Origin: CAVTWH01 sp963850915 | Lineage (GTDB): Bacteria > Actinomycetota > Actinomycetes > Mycobacteriales > Micromonosporaceae | Direction of reading: 5' to 3' | Length of the DNA: 64,000 bases | Assembly (NCBI GenBank): GCA_963850915.1 | Contig: CAWKND010000010.1 | Coordinates: forward strand, 496,001-560,000 | Translations under genes and position numbers: made by a program | Notes under the pieces: model-generated | Told to the model about the DNA's origin: nothing | What the model saw: the letters and a program-made list of their open reading frames with translations, nothing else | The model's database searches: none | Part shown: positions 26,789 to 35,447 of the stretch, piece after piece | Layout of the letters: each line of letters starts with the position of its first letter | Position numbering within the stretch: the first letter of the stretch is position 1

Positions 26789-29236
26789 ATGACCACGACC
26801 CTGGCCGACCAGTTGCGCGCGCTGCCCGACCGCGCGCTCGCCGCGCTGCTGTCCCTGCGGCCCGACCTCATCGTGCCGGTACCCGGGGACATCTCGGCGC
26901 TGGCCACCCGCGCCCAGGCACGGGTGTCGGTGGCGCGCGCGCTGGACCCGCTCGACCAGTTCACCCTGGAGATCCTGGACGGGCTGCGCTACTGCCGTAC
27001 CGGGGACACCGTCTCCAGCCAGGCGCTGCTCGCACTGGTCGCGGCGGCCCGACCGGCGCCGCCCCCGGTGGCCGTCCGCGCCGCACTGGACAAGCTGCGC
27101 GCGCTGTTCCTGGTGTACGGGCCGGACGACGCGCTGCGGATCGCGGCCGGCGTGGACGAGGTGTGCCCGCCGTACCCGGCCGGTCTCGGGCGACCCGCCG
27201 TCGACCTGGATGTGGAGATCGCGAAGCTGTGTGCCGACGCGGCCGGGCTACGCCGGGCGGTACTCGCGGCGCCGCCCCCCGCGCGTGCGGTGCTGGACCG
27301 GCTGGCGGCCGGCCCGCCGGTCGGCGTGGGTACCGCTGCCTCGCTCGCCGACCCGGAGACGCCGGTGGGCTGGCTGGTCAGTCACCACCTGCTCGCCGCC
27401 CGGCCGGGGGCCGGCCCGACCGATCCGGCGGAGGTGGAGCTGCCCCGCGAGGTGGGGCTGCTGCTGCGCCGGGATGTCGGGCCGCTGGGCGCGCTGCATC
27501 CGTCGCCGCCCAGCCCGCAGGCGCCGGTACGCGAGGTGAAGGTGGTCGACTCCGCCGGGGCCGGGCAGGCGATGGAGCTGGTACGCCAGGCGGAGGCGCT
27601 GCTCGCCGAGGTGGCCGCCGACCCGCCGCCGGTACTGCGCTCGGGTGGACTCGGCATCCGCGACCTGCGCCGGCTGGCGAAGGTGGCCGGCGTGGACGAG
27701 TCGCTGGCCGGGCTGCTGCTGGAGCTGGCGGCGGCGGCCGGGCTGCTCGGCGAGGCGGAGTCGAGCTCGAGCCGCGGGATGGACGCGGGCGACGCGCGGT
27801 TCCTGCCGACGCCGGGCTTCGACGTGTGGCGGGACCAGCCGGTCGCCACCCGCTGGGCGCAGCTGGTACAGGTGTGGCTGCCGCTGACCCGGCAGCCGGG
27901 TCAGATCGGCCGGCGCGACGAACGGGAGAAGTTGACCAACGCGCTCTCCCCCGAGCTGAACCGGCATTCGGCTCCCCGGCTGCGCCTGGCCACGCTGGGC
28001 GTACTCGCCGACGAGGAGCCGGGGGCCGCCCCGGACAGCGCGGCCGTACTCGCCAGCCTGGCCTGGCGCTCGCCGCGGCTGTTCGGCCCGCGCCAGCCGG
28101 CCGGCGGACCGATGCCGGCCGACGGGCCACGGTCGGAGGCGGTCGAGTGGGGGCTGCGGGAGGCGGCCCAGCTCGGCGTGACCGCGCTCGGGGCGATGAC
28201 GGGGTACGGGCGGCTGCTGCTCGACGGGGCGCGGACAGCGTCCGGGCGCGACGCCGATGAAGATCCGTTGGGGGTACGGGCGGACCCGACCGGTCCGGTG
28301 GCCGGCGCTGTACAGGCACTGGCGGCGCTGCTGCCCGACCCGGTGGATCACGTACTCGTGCAGGCCGACCTGACCGTGGTGGTACCCGGGCCGGCCCAGC
28401 CCGCGCTCGCAGCGGAGTTGGCGCTGATCGCCGAGCCGGAGTCGGCCGGCGGTGCCACGGTGCACCGGGTCACGCCGGACAGCCTGCGCCGGGCGCTGGA
28501 TGCCGGGTACCCGCCGGCCGAGCTGCACGCGCTGTTCGCCCGCCGGTCGCGTACCCCCATCCCGCAGGGGCTGTCGTACCTGATCGACGACGTGGCCCGC
28601 CGGCACGGTGGACTGCGCGTCGGTGCTACCGGGGCCTACCTGCGCGGCGACGACGAGGCGCTGCTCACCCAGTTGGTCAGCGACAAGCGGCTGGCGGCGC
28701 TCCAGCTGCGCCGGCTGGCCCCGACCGTACTGGTCACCCCGGCCGGTACCCCCCGGCTGCTGGCCGCGCTCCGGGAAGCTGGCTACGCGCCGGTACCGGA
28801 GGACTCCACGGGCGCGATGGTGCTGGCCCGGCCGCGTGCGGTACGCGCACCGCTGCGCCCGACAGCCGCCGGCGCCGCCCTGGCGTACCCCCAGCCCCGC
28901 CCCTCCCCGGCCCGGCTCACCGGCATCGTGGAGCAGTTGCGGCGCGGCGACGCGGCCACCCGGGCGGCCCGCCGCGCGCCGGTGACCCTGCGCGAGACAC
29001 CGGCCGGGGTCAGCGCCGCGCAGGCGCACACCCAGGCGCTGGCCACCCTCCAGCAGGCGCTACGCGCCCGGCAGCGGGTCTGGGTCGGTTACGTGGACGC
29101 GCACGGCGCGACCGCGTCCCGACTGGTACGCCCGGTCTCGATGGCCGCCGGCTACCTGCGCGCGGCCGACGACCGTACCGAGACCGTGCACACCTTCGCC
29201 CTGCACCGCATCACCGCCGCCGTCATCGAGGAGTGA
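26789..29236 (+). CDS. Helicase-associated protein (XPB/Ssl2-like C-terminal domain family)
   Basis: 815 residues. Large Ala/Leu-rich protein homologous, by overall pattern, to the mycobacterial helicase-associated protein encoded beside the XPB helicase (Rv0862c). The N-terminus TTLADQLRALPDRALAALL and LDPLDQFTLEILDGL are typical. The middle carries LLPDPVDHVLVQADLTVVVP, which is the conserved helicase C-terminal-like (Helicase_C_3) segment, then VHRVTPDSLRRALDAGYPPAEL and RRSRTPIPQGLSYLIDDVARR. The C-terminus RQRVWVGYVDAHGATASRLV resembles a WYL-type module. There is no Walker A motif, so it is not itself a helicase. It is divergent from the HAD-LarE gene; its expected partner lies 13 kb away at 42049. 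Confidence 0.88.
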   Translation: MTTTLADQLRALPDRALAALLSLRPDLIVPVPGDISALATRAQARVSVARALDPLDQFTLEILDGLRYCRTGDTVSSQALLALVAAARPAPPPVAVRAALDKLRALFLVYGPDDALRIAAGVDEVCPPYPAGLGRPAVDLDVEIAKLCADAAGLRRAVLAAPPPARAVLDRLAAGPPVGVGTAASLADPETPVGWLVSHHLLAARPGAGPTDPAEVELPREVGLLLRRDVGPLGALHPSPPSPQAPVREVKVVDSAGAGQAMELVRQAEALLAEVAADPPPVLRSGGLGIRDLRRLAKVAGVDESLAGLLLELAAAAGLLGEAESSSSRGMDAGDARFLPTPGFDVWRDQPVATRWAQLVQVWLPLTRQPGQIGRRDEREKLTNALSPELNRHSAPRLRLATLGVLADEEPGAAPDSAAVLASLAWRSPRLFGPRQPAGGPMPADGPRSEAVEWGLREAAQLGVTALGAMTGYGRLLLDGARTASGRDADEDPLGVRADPTGPVAGAVQALAALLPDPVDHVLVQADLTVVVPGPAQPALAAELALIAEPESAGGATVHRVTPDSLRRALDAGYPPAELHALFARRSRTPIPQGLSYLIDDVARRHGGLRVGATGAYLRGDDEALLTQLVSDKRLAALQLRRLAPTVLVTPAGTPRLLAALREAGYAPVPEDSTGAMVLARPRAVRAPLRPTAAGAALAYPQPRPSPARLTGIVEQLRRGDAATRAARRAPVTLRETPAGVSAAQAHTQALATLQQALRARQRVWVGYVDAHGATASRLVRPVSMAAGYLRAADDRTETVHTFALHRITAAVIEE

Positions 29237-29244
29237 CGGGCTGG

Positions 29245-29826
29245 TCAGCCGTTCAGCGCGATGATCTCCCGGCGGAGGTTGGCGCGGGCCGGCTGCTCCC
29301 ACTCGGGGTGCGCGTGGAACAGCGCCGGCAGTTCCAGCAGTTGCCGCAGGATCGCGGCCCGGCCGGCCCGGAAGGCGTCCTCGGGTACGAAGGCGTACTC
29401 CGCCCGCACAGCGCGGGTATACGCGTCGTACTCCGGCTCGGTGGCGGCGAGGATGGACAGGTCGGCGTCGCAGAGCAGGGCGCCGTTGGCGTCGCCGGGC
29501 GTGACGGCGTGGTCCCGGGTCAGCAGCACCAGCCGGACCACTTCGGCGGACTCGATTTCGAGCTTGCCGAGCTGCTCAGCGGCCAGGTCGGCGCTGCGCT
29601 CCTCGTTGTCCGTGGCCCGCGGGTCGTAGACGGCGTCGTGGTACCAGGCCGCCAGCCGTACCTCCACCGGCGCTTCGGGGCCGAGCGTGTCGAGCATCCG
29701 GCGCAGGTGCGTACGGTCGTGGTACCGGCGCTGCGGCTCCTGCCAGCGGGCCAGCAACTCCCGCCCGGTGGCCGTCGCGAGCACCGGGTCGGTACCGGGC
29801 ACGCAGGCCAGGAAGCTGTCGAGCAT
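29245..29826 (-). CDS. HD-domain metal-dependent phosphohydrolase
   Basis: 193 residues. Predicted HD-superfamily hydrolase of the small actinobacterial class: LLARWQEPQRRYHDRTHLRR, the HD pair in AAWYHDAVYDPRATDNEERSA, and LLTRDHAVTPGDANGALLCD(A)DLSIL supply the expected metal-binding His/Asp residues. The substrate is unknown; relatives are only annotated generically. It converges on the helicase-associated gene with 8 bases between stops, and precedes the sugar transferase on the same strand by about 40 bases in reverse order, so it could be read through from the polysaccharide genes. Confidence 0.86.
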   Translation of the reverse strand: MLDSFLACVPGTDPVLATATGRELLARWQEPQRRYHDRTHLRRMLDTLGPEAPVEVRLAAWYHDAVYDPRATDNEERSADLAAEQLGKLEIESAEVVRLVLLTRDHAVTPGDANGALLCDADLSILAATEPEYDAYTRAVRAEYAFVPEDAFRAGRAAILRQLLELPALFHAHPEWEQPARANLRREIIALNG

Positions 29827-29868
29827 CTCTCTCCCCCCGCTGGCTCAGCGGCCTGCGCCGCGTTCGAC

Positions 29869-31380
29869 TCAGCGGCCTCCGCCGCGTAGTACCACGACGA
29901 CGGTACGCACCAGTACCTTGATGTCCAGCCAGAGCGACCAGTTCTCGATGTAGTAGTTGTCGAACCGGGCCCGGTCGGAGATCGGCGTGTCCCCGCGTAA
30001 CCCACTGACCTGTGCCAGCCCGGTCAGCCCGACCGGTACCCGGTGGCGCATCGCGTAGTGCGGGTAGTCGGCGGTGAACCGGTCGACGAAGTACGGCCGC
30101 TCCGGGCGTGGCCCCACCACCGTCATGTCGCCGCGCAGCACGCTCCACAGCTGGGGCGTCTCGTCCAGCGAGGTACGCCGCAGGAACCGGCCGACCCGGC
30201 CGATCCGCGGATCGCGCGCCACCGACCAGCGGGTCTGCGACTCCGCGTCGTCCACCCGTGGCACGGTCCGGAACTTCACCAGCCGGAACAGCCGGCCGTG
30301 CTGGCCGATGCGCTGCTGGGCGAAGAAGATCCCGGGTCCGCCGGCGACCCGGGTGGCCAGCGCGCACAGCACCAGTACCGGGCTGAGCAGCACCAGCGCC
30401 ACCCCGGCGACGAGCACGTCGAAGCCCCGCTTCACCACCCGGGACGCGACCGACATGGTGGGCCGGCGTACCCGCACCACGGGAATGGCGCCGATGTGGT
30501 CGGGGATCGCGTCGTGCGCCTGGAACTCCCGCAGCCGGGGCACCATCCAGAGGTCGCAGCGGCTCATCGCGGGCGACCGGGCGATCTCCAGTAGCCGCTC
30601 CTCGGCGCAGTCGACGTCGGCGAGCAGTGCCACCTCGACGTCCCGGGCGACCACGGTGCGCTCCAGGTCGTCCAGCTTCGCGACGAAGGGGCCGCTGTCC
30701 GGGTCGCGGTGCGCGCCCGGATCGGCGTCGACGAAGCCGAGCAGGCGTAGGCCGTACTGCGGGTACCGGCGGATCAGCCGGCCCAGTTCGAGGGCGACCG
30801 GACCGCCGCCGACCACCACGGTGCTGTGCCCCACCCAGCGCCGTCGCCGGGCCACCACGATCACCTGGTACGTGACGGCCCGGCCGAGGACCACCGCCAG
30901 CAGCGAGACGGCCAGTTGGCGCAGGAAGTCACCGAGGTGCGGGACGGAGTCGTGCCGCTCGGCCACGATGATGCCCACCACAGCCGCGGCGACCAGCATC
31001 CGGCCGAACAGACTCGGCAGGGCGTCGAGGAAGCTCAGGTGCCGCCGGGCCCGGTACAGGCCACCGGCGTTGAAGAGGGCGATGCTCAGGCCGGCCGCGA
31101 CACCGATCGCCTTCCAGTTCTCCAGGCTCCAGGCCAGCGGGGTGAGGAACGCCAGCAGGTCGACCGGTACGACGAGCATCCAGGCGCGCACCCCTCGGGC
31201 CCGGCGATGCCCAGCCGGTACGCGATCAGCCGGTACGCGATCAGCCGGTACGCGATCAGCCGGCGCGGGGTGGGCGGCGCGGGGTGCGGCGGGTGGCGGG
31301 TCACCGCGCTGGGCGGGTATCCGGCGGCGTGCCGGTACTGTGTCCGCGCCGTCGAGGATCGCCTCCTCGCGGGTCTCCAT
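29869..31380 (-). CDS. Polyprenyl-phosphate sugar-1-phosphate transferase (priming glycosyltransferase)
   Basis: About 503 residues. Starts lipid-linked polysaccharide synthesis by moving a sugar-1-phosphate onto undecaprenyl phosphate. Four to five N-terminal spans (MLVVPVDLLAFLTPLAWSL onward), a CoA-binding-like Rossmann segment (VVVGGGPVALELGRLIRRYP), then a re-entrant span and the catalytic bacterial sugar transferase domain: KRGFDVLVAGVALVLLSP, QQRIGQHGRLFRLVKFRTV, LRRTSLDETPQLWSVLRGDM, VGPRPERPYFVDRF and GLTGLAQVSGLRGDT. The start is uncertain: ATG 31380 (METREEAIL) is used; ATG 31527 would add a poorly conserved stretch. Near the N-terminus a 15-base repeat encodes PADRV three times. 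First enzyme of the locus at 29.8-40.3 kb. Confidence 0.88.
   Translation of the reverse strand: METREEAILDGADTVPARRRIPAQRGDPPPAAPRAAHPAPADRVPADRVPADRVPAGHRRARGVRAWMLVVPVDLLAFLTPLAWSLENWKAIGVAAGLSIALFNAGGLYRARRHLSFLDALPSLFGRMLVAAAVVGIIVAERHDSVPHLGDFLRQLAVSLLAVVLGRAVTYQVIVVARRRRWVGHSTVVVGGGPVALELGRLIRRYPQYGLRLLGFVDADPGAHRDPDSGPFVAKLDDLERTVVARDVEVALLADVDCAEERLLEIARSPAMSRCDLWMVPRLREFQAHDAIPDHIGAIPVVRVRRPTMSVASRVVKRGFDVLVAGVALVLLSPVLVLCALATRVAGGPGIFFAQQRIGQHGRLFRLVKFRTVPRVDDAESQTRWSVARDPRIGRVGRFLRRTSLDETPQLWSVLRGDMTVVGPRPERPYFVDRFTADYPHYAMRHRVPVGLTGLAQVSGLRGDTPISDRARFDNYYIENWSLWLDIKVLVRTVVVVLRGGGR
31215..31259. repeat. Three copies of a 15-bp in-frame repeat
   Basis: CCGGTACGCGATCAG occurs three times without interruption (31215-31229, 31230-31244, 31245-31259) inside the 5' part of the priming sugar transferase gene. 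On the coding strand it gives the pentapeptide P-A-D-R-V three times. Being a multiple of three, copy changes would keep the frame. Confidence 0.88.
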
Positions 31381-31623
31381 CGGCGCGCCTGGATTCGACA
31401 AACTTGCCCCCCGTGCAGCTGTGGCTTGCTCATTCAGCTCGGCCCAGTTTCGCACGGGGCTGAGCCTGATCGATGTCCCGAGCAGGGCGGCGGGCGGCAA
31501 CGGCAGCCCCGATTGTGACAATTCCATCGACGCGTGACGATCATCACAGTGGACGTCCACTCGGGACGGTCGGCCCGTTCGACGGGACTGCAGCGGGCTG
31601 CCCCCAGTCAGTACCATCGGCGC

Positions 31624-32712
31624 ATGTCAGCGGGACAGCAGAGCGCCGAGGTCGAAGCGGACGACGACACGAGCACCGGCGTCGATCCGGTCGACGGGCC
31701 GCCCGCGCCGCCGGCCCGCCCGCGCCGGCGCCGTCGTCGCCGGATCGCGCTCATCGTCGTCGCCGCGCTCGTCGTCATCGTCGGTGGCGCGGCCGTCGCG
31801 GAATCCCTCTACCTGCGCTCCGTCGCGCACGGCGTCAAGCGGGTGGACGCGTTCCAGGACGTACCGGCCGCCAGCCGGCCGACCAAGCCCGAGGTCGCCA
31901 AGAACGCGACCAACTACCTGGTACTCGGCAGCGACACCCGGGACCCGGACAACCTCGGCGGCTCGCGTAGCGACACGATCATCCTGCTGCACGTCAACCA
32001 GGACCACACCGCCGCGGAGCTGGTCTCCATCCCGCGGGACACCTGGGTACACATCCCGAAGTCAGCGGATGGCAAGCACGGCAACACCTCTGCCAAGATC
32101 AACGCAGCGTACGCCTGGGGCGGGGTACCGCTCACCGTGCAGACCGTTGAGGACTTCACCGGGGTACGCATCGACCACGTGCTGATGGTGGACTTCTCCG
32201 GGTTCAAGGAGATCGTGGACGCGCTCGGCGGCGTGGAGATCACCGTTGACCAGAGCTTCACCTCGACGCACTCGCTCAACAAGAACAGCATCCGGCACTT
32301 CGACGCGGGGCCCCAGGTGATGGATGGCGCCGCCGCGCTCGACTACGCCCGCGAGCGCTACGCCTTCAAGGACGGCGACTTCGCCCGCATCCGCCACCAG
32401 CAGCAGGTGATCAGGGCCATCCTCAACAAGGCCGCCTCCGGTGATCTGCTCACCAATCCGGCCCGGCTCAACGAGTTCCTCAAGGCGACCGCCAACGCGG
32501 TGACCGTCGACTCGTCGCTCAATATCGTGGACACCGCGTCCGACCTGCGGCACCTGCGCAGCGGCGACCTGACGTTCTACACCAACCCCAGCAAGGGGAC
32601 CGACATGATCGGCTCGGAGAGCGTGGTGCTCGCCGACCCGGCGAAAGACCAACCGCTCTACGCCGCGATCCGGGACGACCAGCCGATCCCACCCGGTACA
32701 CCGACCAACTGA
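31624..32712 (+). CDS. LCP family (LytR-CpsA-Psr) cell-wall glycopolymer ligase
   Basis: 362 residues. LCP enzymes move lipid-linked glycopolymers onto peptidoglycan outside the membrane. Layout: acidic N-terminus, basic RPRRRRRRR stop, one membrane span (IALIVVAALVVIVGGAAVA), then the extracytoplasmic LCP domain with NYLVLGSDTRDPDN, GSRSDTIILLHVN, LVSIPRDTWVHIP, KINAAYAWGG, DALGGVEITVDQ, LDYARERYAFKDGDFARIRHQQQ. The Arg and Asp residues in SRSDT and RDT and the R-x-R-H-Q signature are conserved. It lies alone on the plus strand between the priming transferase and beta-helix genes, so it fits as the step that fixes the locus product to the wall. Confidence 0.93.
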   Translation: MSAGQQSAEVEADDDTSTGVDPVDGPPAPPARPRRRRRRRIALIVVAALVVIVGGAAVAESLYLRSVAHGVKRVDAFQDVPAASRPTKPEVAKNATNYLVLGSDTRDPDNLGGSRSDTIILLHVNQDHTAAELVSIPRDTWVHIPKSADGKHGNTSAKINAAYAWGGVPLTVQTVEDFTGVRIDHVLMVDFSGFKEIVDALGGVEITVDQSFTSTHSLNKNSIRHFDAGPQVMDGAAALDYARERYAFKDGDFARIRHQQQVIRAILNKAASGDLLTNPARLNEFLKATANAVTVDSSLNIVDTASDLRHLRSGDLTFYTNPSKGTDMIGSESVVLADPAKDQPLYAAIRDDQPIPPGTPTN

Positions 32713-32724
32713 CGGTCTATCCAC

Positions 32725-34179
32725 TTAGGCGTCGGTTGCGACTACCCGCACCACACCGCTCGGGAAGACAGCGCACAACTGGGTCGTACCACCGAAGTCG
32801 CGGGCGAACAGGCGCACCGAATCGGCTGCCGGCGGCTGCGGGGTGCCCTGCACGCGCAGGTCGAAGGCGGGGCGGATGACCAGGCTCTTCGCGGTGTCAC
32901 CGAGCCCACTGGTGATCTCCACCTGGGTCGTCGGGGCGGGCGAGCCGAGCCAGCCCAGGCCGCTACCGGCGACCGGGGCACCCTTGCTGTCCACCACACC
33001 GGGCTGCGAGATCACCGCGCGCAGGCTGGACAGCCCGCGATCGGCGCCGAAGTCCACCGCGGCGGTACCGCAGTTCATGATCTTCGTGTCCACCACGGTG
33101 CCGGCCGGCTCGGTGTCCTTCGCGCCGGGTACCAGCTGGATGCCGATCTCCTGCTGCGGTCCCGGGTGGTTGTACCCGAGGACCAGCCCGCCGACCCATC
33201 GGCAGTCACTGCGCGAGACGCGTACCCCCACGCCACCGGCCAGGTCGGCGTAGCAGTTCATGCAGCTGAGCCCGGCGGCCGCCAACTCGAACGAGACGTC
33301 CTGCCCGGCGCCCCAGGCGTGGCAGTTGACCAGGGAAGTACCGTCGCTGTCGCCGGTGATGTGGAATCCCGCGCCACTGTTCTCGGCGGCCACGCAGTTG
33401 AGCATCATCGAGTCGTGCGGCCCGGCGAACGCGATGCCGTGCCCGCCGTTGTCGTGCGTACGCAGCCCGGTCAGCCGCGCCTCCATCTGGTGCGACGGGG
33501 CGGCCAGTGCGCCGGCCGGCCCCCACTCGCTGTAGATGCCGTCGTTGTGGCAGTTGAAGACGACGACCTCGGTCAGCTCGTAGCCGTACCCGTAGATGCG
33601 CAGGCCGTACCCCCCTTTCGGGTTGTGCGCCTTGTTTCCGTCGATGGTCAGGTCGCGGACGCTGAACATGGTGATCCCGCCGTCGGCGCGCCGGCCGGTC
33701 AGCCCCGCGAAGCCGGCCGACTCGATTACCGGGGAGTTGGCGCCGGGGTGCAGCCGCAGCGTCGTCGCGTCGCCGCCGGAGCCGCGCAGGTGGATGCGCG
33801 AGTACAGGGTCAGCTTGCGGGTGAGGTACGTGCCGGGCGGGAAGAACACCACGCCGCCGGTGTCCCGCGCGGCGTTGATCGCGTGCTGGAGGTGGTCGGT
33901 ATCGTCGGCCTGCCCGTCGCCGGCGGCGCCGAAGTCACGCACGTTGAAGACGGTCTCGGCGGTCTGGCCGTGGCCGCCGGTGTCCCGGTGCATGGCCGCG
34001 CCCACGGTCGCCACGCCGAACACGGCGGCTCCGGCACCGGTGGCGAAGGCGGCGCCCCGGCTCAGCAGCGCCCGGCGGGTCAGGTCGGCCAGCGGCTGGA
34101 GCGGCCAGCCGAGGGCTTCGGCCGGATCCGCGTCGGCGCTCGAGGCTGGGCGCGCCGGATCGGGGAGTGCGTCAGCCAT
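32725..34179 (-). CDS. Exported right-handed beta-helix protein (pectate-lyase-like)
   Basis: 484 residues. The N-terminus holds a twin-arginine-like export signal: TRRALLSRGAAFATGAGAA followed by VFGVATVGAAM (about residues 33-62). After it comes the pectate-lyase-superfamily opening FNVRDFGAAGDGQADDTDHL, then LQHAINAARDTGGVVFFPPG and many short beta-helix coils with GLRIYGYG, NCHNDGIYSEW, THDNGGHGIAF, NCVAAENSGAGFHI. Such proteins are often polysaccharide lyases, hydrolases or epimerases. ATG 34179 with GGGGGCGG upstream overlaps the end of the flippase gene by eight bases. It probably modifies or trims the locus polymer outside the cell (inference). Confidence 0.86.
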   Translation of the reverse strand: MADALPDPARPASSADADPAEALGWPLQPLADLTRRALLSRGAAFATGAGAAVFGVATVGAAMHRDTGGHGQTAETVFNVRDFGAAGDGQADDTDHLQHAINAARDTGGVVFFPPGTYLTRKLTLYSRIHLRGSGGDATTLRLHPGANSPVIESAGFAGLTGRRADGGITMFSVRDLTIDGNKAHNPKGGYGLRIYGYGYELTEVVVFNCHNDGIYSEWGPAGALAAPSHQMEARLTGLRTHDNGGHGIAFAGPHDSMMLNCVAAENSGAGFHITGDSDGTSLVNCHAWGAGQDVSFELAAAGLSCMNCYADLAGGVGVRVSRSDCRWVGGLVLGYNHPGPQQEIGIQLVPGAKDTEPAGTVVDTKIMNCGTAAVDFGADRGLSSLRAVISQPGVVDSKGAPVAGSGLGWLGSPAPTTQVEITSGLGDTAKSLVIRPAFDLRVQGTPQPPAADSVRLFARDFGGTTQLCAVFPSGVVRVVATDA

Positions 34180-35446
34180 CCGCCCCCACCCGCTCAGCTC
34201 GATCAATGACGATCACTGCGACGAGCGTATCGGACCGGCTACCGCGACCCCGGCCGTGGCCTGCGGCGGTACGGCGATGTCGGCCGCTGGGCGGGCCGTG
34301 CCACGGATCCGGACGAAGTACCAGCGCGACCACCGCCACCTCCACCACGAGCAGCTGGGTGAACAGGCCGGTGAGGTGGCGTACCCACAGCAGGCCGACC
34401 GCCATGCCGGCGAACGCGAGTACCCGCGAGCCGATGGCCGAGGCCAGGAAGCGGCCCTGTGGCGCCCAGATCATGTGCCGGATCGAGGCCCAGGTGGAGC
34501 ACGCCACCACCGCCTTGTACCCCCAGTAGAGCGCCACCGCGCCGAGCCCGACTGCCGACAGCTCCTCGGCCAGCAGGCCGCGTACCCACCCGCTGGCCAG
34601 CAGCACCACGCCCACCACGAGCAGCAGTACGACGGTGAGTACCCGGGTACCGGTCAGCAACCGGCTACGCCGCCCGGCCACGATGTCCTCGCGTACGGTT
34701 GCGGCGAGCGCCACGTGGTACGGCCCGAAAGCCAGCTCCAGGGCCCGGAGTACCACCAGCGCGTCTACTCCGACGAGCCGGCCGGCCACCGACGGCAGGG
34801 CCACCGCGTAGGCCAGGTCGAGGCCGGCCGCGAGCGCGTAGGCCGCACCCACCCGCACGCTGGCCAGCAGTCCCGGCCGTTCCCCCGCACCACGCTGGAC
34901 AAGAACCCAGCCCAGCACCGCGACCTGCGCCGGTAGGCTGGCCAGGTCGAGCCGCACGTCGAAGGCCGCGAACAGCGCCGCGGCACCGACCGTGCCGACC
35001 GCGGTGAGCTGCGGGATCAGGTTGGCCCGCCAGCGCGGCCGGGTACGCGCCGCGGCCCAGAACGCCGCCTCGAGCGGGAGCTGCACGAGGATCGGCAGGC
35101 TCATCAGCAGGCGGTCCACCGGCCGCACGCCGGGCAGCGCCAGCGTCGCGGACAGGAAGCAGACGAGCCCGACCGGCGCGACGGTGACAAGTGCGGCGCG
35201 GCGGGCCCAGCACTCGACACTCCACTGCCCGGGTACCAGATCGGCCGAGAGCGGGCGGCCGACCAGCGACTCGACCAGCGTGTACGGGATCGCGAACAGC
35301 ACTCCCTGCAGCGCCACCAGCGGCAGGTGCCGGCTGTCGGTCCACGAGGCGAGCAGGAAGACGACAACGCTGGAGAGGCGGGACAGCGCCTGTACCGACA
35401 GCTGCGCGCGCTGCAGCCGCCGCCCGGCGTCGACGAGCCCGCGCAC
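34172..35446 (-). CDS. Polytopic membrane protein, probable polysaccharide flippase (Wzx-like)
   Basis: 424 residues with about 11-12 hydrophobic segments and short loops, no soluble domain. The N-terminal AQLSVQALSRLSSVVVFLLAS and the internal LGAVALYWGYKAVVACSTWASIR are Wzx/MATE-like in layout, but there is no decisive motif, so the call depends mostly on its place between the polymerase-like and beta-helix genes. GTG 35446 is chosen because it lies one base after the stop of the upstream gene (TGAGGTG). It would carry lipid-linked repeat units across the membrane. The basic C-terminal tail is Arg/Gly-rich. Confidence 0.75.
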   Translation of the reverse strand: MRGLVDAGRRLQRAQLSVQALSRLSSVVVFLLASWTDSRHLPLVALQGVLFAIPYTLVESLVGRPLSADLVPGQWSVECWARRAALVTVAPVGLVCFLSATLALPGVRPVDRLLMSLPILVQLPLEAAFWAAARTRPRWRANLIPQLTAVGTVGAAALFAAFDVRLDLASLPAQVAVLGWVLVQRGAGERPGLLASVRVGAAYALAAGLDLAYAVALPSVAGRLVGVDALVVLRALELAFGPYHVALAATVREDIVAGRRSRLLTGTRVLTVVLLLVVGVVLLASGWVRGLLAEELSAVGLGAVALYWGYKAVVACSTWASIRHMIWAPQGRFLASAIGSRVLAFAGMAVGLLWVRHLTGLFTQLLVVEVAVVALVLRPDPWHGPPSGRHRRTAAGHGRGRGSRSDTLVAVIVIDRAERVGADG

Positions 35447-35447
35447 C

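Noticed and set aside
26401..28260. A 619-residue plus-strand frame overlapping the HAD-LarE and helicase-associated genes
   Set aside because: Out-of-frame reading of the helicase-associated gene with extreme Gly/Ala/Arg content; no support.
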